Shown one piece after another: positions 1 through 4,605 of a stretch of DNA of 7,357 nt (its first letter is position 1; each line of letters starts with the position of its first letter). The stretch is from a candidate division TA06 bacterium (GTDB lineage: Bacteria > Ratteibacteria > UBA8468 > MWAK01). The DNA is taken from assembly GCA_022704925.1 (NCBI GenBank), contig JAKJFK010000082.1:1-7357 (forward strand), written 5' to 3'. The position numbers and the translations under genes were made by a program. A model generated the notes under the pieces. It was given only the letters and a program-made list of their open reading frames with translations, did no database searches and was not told where the DNA came from.

Positions 1-785
1 CCCGCTGCCTGGGTATCCGCCTCTACTTCTGCGAACAGAATCTGCTGCCGGGCAAGGTGACCCGATTCTTCAGCCGCTGGAGCGAGGCCGTCTTCACCGC
101 CTTCCCCGAAAGCAGCGGCTACCTGCAATCAAAGCGGGTGCTCAACTTCGGCAACCCCCTGCGCCCGAGCCTGAAACCGGTTGACCGAAAGGCGGCCCGG
201 CGGGAGCTGGGACTGGACGAAGGGCGCTTCACGCTCCTGGTCCTGGGCGGCAGCCAGGGGGCGCACCGGATCAACCTCAAAGTGCTGGAGGCGCTCCCCG
301 GGCTGAACCGGGAGCAGGTCCAATTCATCCACCTGACCGGTCCGGCCGATCACCCGGCGGTGGAGGCGGCCTATCGGACCGGCGGCTGGTCGGCCTTCAC
401 CGCTCCATTCCAATCGGCCATGGAAGTCCCTTACAGCGCCGCCGACCTGGTCCTCTGCCGGGCCGGGGCCACCACCATTGCCGAGTTGATCCGCTTTGGA
501 AAACCGGCCCTTCTGATTCCGCTGCCCTCGGCCGCCGAAGATCACCAGCGCCTCAACGCCCGCTGGTTGGCCGAACGGAAGGCGGCCCGGGTGATTGAAG
601 AGGGGGATTTAACCGGAAAAAACCTGGCGGAGGAGGTATCCGGACTGGCCGGCGCCCCGGACCGACTGGCGGCCATGGCCGCGGCGGCCGGAGGGCTGGC
701 CCGGCCTGACCCGGCTCGGAGCATCGGTGCCTATTTACTGGGAGAACTCGGCGGAAAATCAACCTCGGAGAAAACCTCGGCCTGA
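1..785 (+). CDS. murG: MurG, lipid II-forming GlcNAc transferase (5' end outside window)
   Basis: This glycosyltransferase (GT28, GT-B fold) moves GlcNAc from UDP-GlcNAc onto undecaprenyl-PP-MurNAc-pentapeptide, making lipid II at the inner face of the cytoplasmic membrane. The frame is open from base 3 to the TGA at 783-785, so about 260 residues are visible. E. coli MurG is about 355 residues, so most of the N-terminal acceptor-binding domain lies outside. The fragment opens with a FCEQN-LPG stretch like the MurG EQN-PG motif, followed by FTAFPES. The C-terminal donor domain shows GGSQGAHRIN (fragment residues 82-91), HLTGPADHP, and the UDP-GlcNAc-binding block CRAGATTIAEL (152-162). A GTG at 57 is internal to the domain, not the start. 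No other cell-wall (dcw) gene follows, because the next gene is convergent and overlaps by 55 bp. Identity is near certain; the true start cannot be seen. Confidence 0.93.
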   Translation, partial: RCLGIRLYFCEQNLLPGKVTRFFSRWSEAVFTAFPESSGYLQSKRVLNFGNPLRPSLKPVDRKAARRELGLDEGRFTLLVLGGSQGAHRINLKVLEALPGLNREQVQFIHLTGPADHPAVEAAYRTGGWSAFTAPFQSAMEVPYSAADLVLCRAGATTIAELIRFGKPALLIPLPSAAEDHQRLNARWLAERKAARVIEEGDLTGKNLAEEVSGLAGAPDRLAAMAAAAGGLARPDPARSIGAYLLGELGGKSTSEKTSA

Positions 786-1303
786 AAGGTGTAAAGCTCG
801 GTCTCCTTCTCCTTCCAGGCTTCCCTGGGCAAACCGGCCTTGTATTCGCAGAGAAACGAGAGAAACTGTTCCTTGTCCCAACCCTGTTCCTCGGCCACCT
901 GCGGCAGGAAGACCCCCTGGCAGTATCCCTGGCGGACAATCACCCCGTCCCGGAGCATCACGATATCCTGAGGCCCGCGCACCCGTTCCGGCGTAGTCAG
1001 GACCGAAATTTCGATAATCACTTCCTTCAGTTCCCGGATCGTCAGGCCGGGAAAGCGGGGATCACCCACGGCCGCCTCGATGGCCATCCGGCAGACCGTC
1101 TCGTTGAGCGGATACTTTCCCTCGATCAACCCTATGCAGCCGCGCAAATCCTTGTCCCACCGCAACGAAACGAAGGCACCGCGCTTCTCGAGCAGGACCG
1201 GGTCCGCCGTCTCCGCCACCCCGGTTAATCCGTTCTCCAGGTAATTGAGGATCGACCGGCGGGCCGCCTGGAGCAGAAACCGCCGCTGTTCCTGGTTAAG
1301 CAT
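731..1303 (-). CDS. amrA: AMMECR1-domain protein (AmmeMemoRadiSam system protein A)
   Basis: The 190-residue product is a whole AMMECR1 domain. It shows LRGCIG (residues 53-58), a conserved stretch DPRFPGLTIREL (81-92), the strand region IIEISVLTTPERV (96-108) and the C-terminal half GVIVRQGYCQGVFLPQVAEEQGW, with CEYKAGLP further on. In bacteria and archaea this domain often goes with a Memo-like protein and a radical SAM enzyme. The molecular role is unknown, although the conserved LRGCIG loop has long been suspected to be an active site. No Memo or radical SAM gene is in this window. The ATG at 1303 is chosen because AAGGAG (1314-1309) sits 5 bp upstream; the frame stays open to 1408, but that extension is Arg/Gly-rich and unlike the family. 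The 3' end overlaps murG by 55 bp, tail to tail. Family assignment is strong; cellular function is not known. Confidence 0.9.
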   Translation of the reverse strand: MLNQEQRRFLLQAARRSILNYLENGLTGVAETADPVLLEKRGAFVSLRWDKDLRGCIGLIEGKYPLNETVCRMAIEAAVGDPRFPGLTIRELKEVIIEISVLTTPERVRGPQDIVMLRDGVIVRQGYCQGVFLPQVAEEQGWDKEQFLSFLCEYKAGLPREAWKEKETELYTFQAEVFSEVDFPPSSPSK

Positions 1304-1316
1304 CTTTTCTCCTTTT

Positions 1317-1352
1317 CGTCCGGCACCGCGCCGTCCGGCCCGGCGCCGGACG
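1317..1352 (-). promoter_or_regulatory. Two alternative hairpins in the amrA leader
   Basis: On the amrA mRNA strand CGTCCGGC (1352-1345) is followed by two identical copies of its reverse complement, GCCGGACG, at 1339-1332 and 1324-1317. The first pairing gives an 8-bp all-matched stem with a 5-nt loop. The second gives an 8-bp stem with a 20-nt loop that ends four bases before the AAGGAG ribosome binding site. The two pairings exclude each other. There is no U-run, so this is not an ordinary terminator. It could tune translation or be a DNA-level binding site. In GC-rich DNA some of this could arise by chance. Confidence 0.5.
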
Positions 1353-1369
1353 ATACCGACGGCTTTTAC

Positions 1370-1375
1370 ATTATA
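1370..1375 (-). promoter_or_regulatory. Possible -10 box for amrA
   Basis: The minus strand reads TATAAT at 1375-1370, an AT-rich island in GC-rich DNA, 66 bp upstream of the amrA ATG. No good -35 hexamer lies 16-19 bp upstream and there is no TG extension, so the call rests on the -10 box alone. A transcript starting about 7 bp downstream would carry the whole two-hairpin leader. An alternative weak promoter, CTGACA (1461-1456) with TATGCT (1437-1432), lies inside the parA dyad. Confidence 0.4.
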
Positions 1376-1426
1376 CCCGACAACCGGCCCGGCCGGACAT
1401 GCTCCCATTTATACCATTATGATTTT

Positions 1427-1455
1427 TTGACAGCATAACATTTCAATGTTATAAT
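1427..1455 (+). promoter_or_regulatory. Consensus sigma-70 promoter of parA-RHH
   Basis: A perfect -35 box TTGACA (1427-1432) and a perfect -10 box TATAAT (1450-1455) are separated by exactly 17 bp. The predicted transcription start is near 1462, giving a leader of about 50 nt to the parA ATG at 1512. Such an ideal promoter usually needs a repressor, and the spacer holds a long inverted repeat. Confidence 0.88.
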
Positions 1456-1460
1456 TGTCA
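1428..1460. promoter_or_regulatory. Inverted repeat over the parA promoter (operator candidate)
   Basis: Perfect 8-bp arms, ATAACATT (1435-1442) and AATGTTAT (1445-1452), flank a 2-bp centre. Outer arms TGACA (1428-1432) and TGTCA (1456-1460) extend the dyad with a one-base asymmetry (2 versus 3 bp between inner and outer arms). The repeat covers most of the -35 box, the whole spacer and the -10 box, so a bound protein would block RNA polymerase. It lies upstream of the predicted start and so acts as DNA rather than as an RNA hairpin. The RHH protein, with or without ParA, is the natural candidate ligand; that part is inference. Confidence 0.72.
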
Positions 1461-1511
1461 GGAATCCGCCGGCGGGGCGGAAAGGACAAAAAACTCACGA
1501 ACGGGAGAAGC

Positions 1512-2294
1512 ATGGGCGCCGTCATCTACAGCGTTTCCAACCAAAAAGGCGGGGTGGGCAAAACCACCACCTCCCTCTGCCTGGGCGCGGCGCTGGCCGA
1601 ACAGGGCCGGCGGGTGCTGCTGGTTGACTTCGATCCCCAGGCCGGGTTGACCACCTCGCTGGGTTTCAACCCGGATGAGTTCGAACGAACCGTTTACGAC
1701 CTGCTCCTGAATGGCGATACGCTGAAAATAGACCAGGTTATCCAGGCCGTTCGGACGACCGGACTGGACCTGGTCCCGGCCAACCTCGACCTGGCCGGAG
1801 CCGAGGGCGAACTGATCGGTGAAATCGGCTGGGACCGAACCCTGAAGGAACTCCTGGTTCCAATCCAGGATCGTTACGATTTCATCCTGATCGACTGCCC
1901 GCCCAGCCTGGGTGTCCTGACCACCAATGCCCTGATCGCCGCCGACCGGGTCATCATACCCGTCCAGAGCGAATACCTGGCCCTGAAAGGTCTGAAGCAA
2001 CTGAACGACATCATCGCCAAGGTCAAGCGGAAAGCCAATAACCGTCTCCGCGCCCGCATCCTGCGCACCATGCACGACACGCGGACCCTGCATTCGCGGG
2101 AGGTGGTCGAAGAACTGGCCAAGGTCTTTCCCGAGGAAGTCTACCGGACCGTGATCAAGCGCACGGTCCGTTTTGCCGACGCCGCGCTGGCCGGGCAATC
2201 CATCCTCTCCTACGCCGGACGCTCGGAGGGGGCCCAGGCATACCGCGATCTGGCACTGGAGGTGCTGAAAGATGAAGAAACGACCAAGCCTTAA
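1512..2294 (+). CDS. parA: ParA/Soj-family partition ATPase
   Basis: This 260-residue P-loop ATPase belongs to the ParA/MinD class, which cycles on and off the nucleoid to position DNA or protein cargo. It shows the deviant Walker A KGGVGKTTT (residues 12-20) with the signature lysine K12, Walker A' VDFDPQAGLT (38-47), Walker B FILIDCPPS (124-132) and the family segment IPVQSEYLALKGLKQL (149-164). Its length matches chromosomal Soj (about 250), and there is no N-terminal DNA-binding domain like that of plasmid P1 or F ParA. The start is ATG 1512, preceded by GGGAG at 1503-1507. A TTG farther upstream at 1455 overlaps the -10 box and precedes the predicted transcript start. The RHH gene overlaps the 3' end by 23 bp, implying coupled translation. 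No parB follows. Plasmid or chromosome partition and positioning of another cargo all remain possible, but the housekeeping neighbours favour a chromosomal locus. Confidence 0.93.
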   Translation: MGAVIYSVSNQKGGVGKTTTSLCLGAALAEQGRRVLLVDFDPQAGLTTSLGFNPDEFERTVYDLLLNGDTLKIDQVIQAVRTTGLDLVPANLDLAGAEGELIGEIGWDRTLKELLVPIQDRYDFILIDCPPSLGVLTTNALIAADRVIIPVQSEYLALKGLKQLNDIIAKVKRKANNRLRARILRTMHDTRTLHSREVVEELAKVFPEEVYRTVIKRTVRFADAALAGQSILSYAGRSEGAQAYRDLALEVLKDEETTKP

Positions 2295-2598
2295 GGGCAA
2301 GGGAGCCGAAATCTTCCTGTCCGGGGAACCGGCCGCCGGCCGGGCAACCCGGCCGACAGCGGCGGGGCACGAAACGAAGCGGGAGGCGGGCGAGGAGAAG
2401 GAGAAGGAGAAGGCGACCTTTTACTTTCCGCCGAAACTGCTCTCCGACCTCGACGAGGCCTGGATGAAACTCCGGCGCGAGAATCGGCGGATCAAGAAAT
2501 CGGACCTGGTCCGGGCCGCCCTGGTCGAGGCCCTGGCCGACTTCAAGCGCCGGGGCCGGGAAAGCCTCCTGGCCGCCGCCTTTCAGAAGCGGGCCTGA
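2272..2598 (+). CDS. Small ribbon-helix-helix DNA-binding protein, ParA partner
   Basis: The 108-residue product has two parts. Residues 1-46 are basic or charged, low in complexity and probably disordered, ending in a Glu/Lys run. Residues 47-95 fit a ribbon-helix-helix fold: strand KATFYFP (47-53), helix A PKLLSDLDEAWMKLRRE (54-70), then helix B KKSDLVRAALVEALADF (75-91). Dimeric RHH proteins insert the paired strands into the major groove. The ATG at 2272 has GGAGG (2258-2262) 9 bp upstream and lies inside the parA end. The architecture resembles the small centromere-binding adaptors of type Ib partition systems (ParG, omega), where a flexible N-terminal tail stimulates ParA ATPase and the RHH part binds centromere and operator DNA. 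That analogy is inferred from fold and gene order, not from recognised sequence identity. The gene ends 4 bp before the convergent MFS stop. Confidence 0.8.
   Translation: MKKRPSLKGKGAEIFLSGEPAAGRATRPTAAGHETKREAGEEKEKEKATFYFPPKLLSDLDEAWMKLRRENRRIKKSDLVRAALVEALADFKRRGRESLLAAAFQKRA
2395..2412 (+). repeat. (GAGAAG)x3 purine microrepeat in the RHH gene
   Basis: Three exact tandem copies of GAGAAG encode Glu-Lys repeats at RHH residues 42-47, within a longer purine-rich run. The hexamer keeps frame, so unit gain or loss would only lengthen the charged linker before the RHH fold. Confidence 0.7.
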
Positions 2599-2602
2599 TC
2601 TC

Positions 2603-3805
2603 TCATCCGGAACGGGCAACGGCCGCCGGCGTCCGCCGGCCCGGGAGCACAAAAACCAGCACCGCCAGGAGAGCCATCAGGCTGCCGAAATAAAAGGGCG
2701 TCCGCACGCCCAGGCGGGTCCAGAGCAGGCCGGCGATGAAGGAGGCCAGGAAAGTGCAGAGGCCGGTCGCCATCTGGTAAATGCCGAAGGCGGTACCGAT
2801 CTTTTCGCCGGCGACCAGGTTGGAAATATAGGCCTTGCCGACTCCGTCGGTGAAGGCGATGTAAACCCCGTAAACCGGGAAGAGAATCCAGACGGCCCGG
2901 GCATCCCCGGTCAATCCGAATCCCAGATAAACCAGCGCGTAGACCAGGAATCCGGCCGTTAACACCTTTCGGGGGCCGATCCGGTCGGCCACCGCGCCGG
3001 CCGGTATCGAAAAAAGCACATAGCCCAGGTTATAGAGAACGTAGGCAAAGATGGCCAGGACGGTGGTCAAACCCAGATCCTTGGCCCGCAGGATCAGGAA
3101 GACATCGGAACTGTTGCCGAGGCCGAAGAGGACGCTCACCAGCAAAAAAACCTTGAATTCCGGAGAGAGTTCCCGCCAGCTTAACCGGAACCGGCCGGGC
3201 CGGCCCTCCAGCCGCACCCCCGATTCACGGAGCAGGAAAATAAGAAGCAGCACGCCCACGGCCGCCGGCAGGACCGAGATCAGGAAGACCGTCCGCAGGT
3301 TATCCCGGAATATTTTCAGGAGCAGGATGGCCAGCAACGGCCCGATCACCGCACCGGTCGAATCCATTGCCCGGTGAAAGCCGAAGGCCAGGCCCCGGCT
3401 TCCGTTGGCGGTACTCTCCACGATGAGCGCGTCTCGGGCCGAGGTGCGAATGCCCTTTCCAAGCCGGTCGATGAACCTGGCCGCCAGCACCATCGGCCAG
3501 ACATAGGCAACCCCCAGCAGCAGCTTGGAGAACGTGGAAAAAGCGTACCCGCCCACCACGAACGGTTTGCGGCGGCGGAAGCGGTCGGAAAACCAGCCCG
3601 AGGCCAGTTTGAGAAGGCTGGCGGTCGCCTCGACAAACCCCTCGATCAGGCCCACCACCGCCACCGGCGCACCCAGGACCGCGGTCAGGAAGATCGGCAC
3701 CACCGGGTAAATCATCTCCGAGGCAATATCATTGAAGAGACTCACCACCCCGAGCACCCGGACGTTCCGGGACACCCCCGACCACCAGCCTCCCTTCATC
3801 AGCAT
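2603..3805 (-). CDS. MFS transporter, 12 membrane segments
   Basis: This 400-residue inner-membrane secondary transporter of the major facilitator superfamily has two six-helix halves. The loop after helix 2 carries motif A as GWFSDRFRRRK (residues 70-80). A weaker copy, GAVADRIGPRK (270-280), sits at the matching place in the second half. The N-terminal segment SLFNDIASEMIYPVVPIFL and the helix 4 region ARFIDRLGKGIRTSARDALI are typical of a widespread, poorly characterised MFS subgroup annotated as drug-efflux-like; the substrate cannot be told from sequence. ATG 3805 follows AAGGGG (spacing about 5 bp). The in-frame ATG at 3799 is an equally acceptable start (spacing about 11 bp) and would remove two residues. 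The gene is divergent from truB and converges on the RHH gene, so it is probably transcribed alone. There is no sign of frameshift or truncation. Confidence 0.88.
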   Translation of the reverse strand: MLMKGGWWSGVSRNVRVLGVVSLFNDIASEMIYPVVPIFLTAVLGAPVAVVGLIEGFVEATASLLKLASGWFSDRFRRRKPFVVGGYAFSTFSKLLLGVAYVWPMVLAARFIDRLGKGIRTSARDALIVESTANGSRGLAFGFHRAMDSTGAVIGPLLAILLLKIFRDNLRTVFLISVLPAAVGVLLLIFLLRESGVRLEGRPGRFRLSWRELSPEFKVFLLVSVLFGLGNSSDVFLILRAKDLGLTTVLAIFAYVLYNLGYVLFSIPAGAVADRIGPRKVLTAGFLVYALVYLGFGLTGDARAVWILFPVYGVYIAFTDGVGKAYISNLVAGEKIGTAFGIYQMATGLCTFLASFIAGLLWTRLGVRTPFYFGSLMALLAVLVFVLPGRRTPAAVARSG

Positions 3806-3838
3806 CGGACCCCTTTCAAAAAAGTGTTTTTTTCGTTT

Positions 3839-3847
3839 ATTATAGCA
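3839..3847 (-). promoter_or_regulatory. Extended -10 promoter of the MFS gene
   Basis: The minus strand reads TGC-TATAAT at 3847-3839, the TGnTATAAT extended -10 form that can work without a -35 box. Indeed no TTGACA-like hexamer lies 16-19 bp upstream, where the DNA is purely GC-rich. The predicted start is near 3832, giving a leader of about 27 nt that contains the AAGGGG ribosome binding site. Confidence 0.75.
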
Positions 3848-3858
3848 CAGCCGCGGGC

Positions 3859-3887
3859 TTGCCGGACCGGCCCGCCGGGGATATAAT
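3859..3887 (+). promoter_or_regulatory. truB promoter, placed for a near-leaderless mRNA
   Basis: TTGCCG (3859-3864, 4 of 6 matches to TTGACA) and a perfect TATAAT (3882-3887) are 17 bp apart. The -10 box ends only 10 bp before the truB ATG at 3898, so transcription should begin about 3-5 nt before the ATG, or at it. No Shine-Dalgarno sequence could fit in such a leader. The spacer includes small palindromes (GCCGG-A-CCGGC at 3861-3871 and CCCG-C-CGGG at 3871-3879), which are common by chance in this DNA. Confidence 0.75.
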
Positions 3888-3897
3888 CTAATCGACC

Positions 3898-4605
3898 ATG
3901 AAAAACACGGACCTCGACCTCATCCTGCCGGTGCGCAAACCGGCGGGCAGCAGCACCTACGACCTGATCCGGGCCTTCAAACGGGCCGCCGGCTTCCAGG
4001 GCAAGATCGGCCACGGCGGTACGCTGGACCCGTTCGCCTCCGGCGTGGTCCTTCTCCTCCTGGAACGGGCCACCGGCCGCTTTGAGGAGATCCGGACCTG
4101 GGAAAAGGTCTACCAGGCCGGTCTGCGGCTGGGGGCGGTCTCCTCGACCGGCGACCCCCAGGGAACAATCAGCGCCGTTGAAACGGCCGGGAGTTTCCGG
4201 GGCGGCCGTAAAAAAATTCTCCCGATCCTGGAAAAATTCACCGGCCGTTTTGAGCAGAAAATTCCGGCCTATTCGGCCGCTCAATCGGGCGGAGAGCGCC
4301 TCTACCGTCTGGCCCGGGCCGGCCAGCCGGTGGAAAAAAGCAAGCCGGTCGAAATTCGCCGGCTGGAAATGGTGGCCTGGCGCTGGCCCCTGCTGACCCT
4401 TCGAGTAACCTGCCTGGGCGGGGTATACATCCGGCAGCTGGCCGAAGATATCGGAAATGAAATGGGCTGCGGGGCCTACCTGTACTTTCTGGAACGGGAG
4501 CGGGTGGGCCAATACACCCTGAAAGAATGCCTGGAACCGGAGGAGTTCAGCCGTTTTGACCGGTTCCGGCCGAAGTATCCGCCAGCTCCCGGCACAACTC
4601 GGTGA
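3898..4605 (+). CDS. truB: TruB, tRNA pseudouridine-55 synthase, short divergent form
   Basis: TruB isomerises U55 in the T-loop of nearly all tRNAs to pseudouridine. The 235-residue product has the catalytic motif GHGGTLDPFASGVV with Asp44, then KVYQAGLRLG (70-79) with the conserved Tyr72, the IPAYSA segment (122-127), LYRLARAGQPVE and VYIRQLAEDIG (176-186) with the active-site Arg179. It is shorter than E. coli or B. subtilis TruB (about 310) and stops soon after the catalytic fold, so the C-terminal PUA/TruB-C RNA-binding domain is missing. Several residues differ from the usual family text recalled from memory: GHTG is GHGG, SALK is SAAQ, CSKGTYIR is CLGGVYIR. The catalytic set is intact, so an active enzyme is likely. 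It does not sit in the usual infB-rbfA-truB-ribF neighbourhood. Its 3' end overlaps the epimerase gene by 59 bp, tail to tail. A related specialised pseudouridine synthase is the alternative reading. Confidence 0.85.
   Translation: MKNTDLDLILPVRKPAGSSTYDLIRAFKRAAGFQGKIGHGGTLDPFASGVVLLLLERATGRFEEIRTWEKVYQAGLRLGAVSSTGDPQGTISAVETAGSFRGGRKKILPILEKFTGRFEQKIPAYSAAQSGGERLYRLARAGQPVEKSKPVEIRRLEMVAWRWPLLTLRVTCLGGVYIRQLAEDIGNEMGCGAYLYFLERERVGQYTLKECLEPEEFSRFDRFRPKYPPAPGTTR

Noticed and set aside
1304-1408. N-terminal extension of the AMMECR1 protein up to 1408
   Set aside because: It is Arg/Gly-rich, unlike the family, and derives from the leader and hairpins. ATG 1303 has AAGGAG just upstream.
1455-1511. 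Upstream extension of ParA starting at TTG 1455
   Set aside because: That codon overlaps the -10 box and precedes the predicted transcript start. ATG 1512 has a good ribosome binding site and gives the normal ParA N-terminus.
1458-2300. Minus-strand open frame of 280 codons opposite parA
   Set aside because: It mirrors parA codons, has no family motifs and would run into the parA promoter. It is a shadow frame.
3817-3834. A-run and T-run (A6-GTG-T7) in the MFS leader as a terminator or hairpin
   Set aside because: A stem of only A-T pairs with a 3-nt loop is too weak, and it lies inside the MFS 5' leader. It is more likely just AT-rich promoter-proximal DNA.
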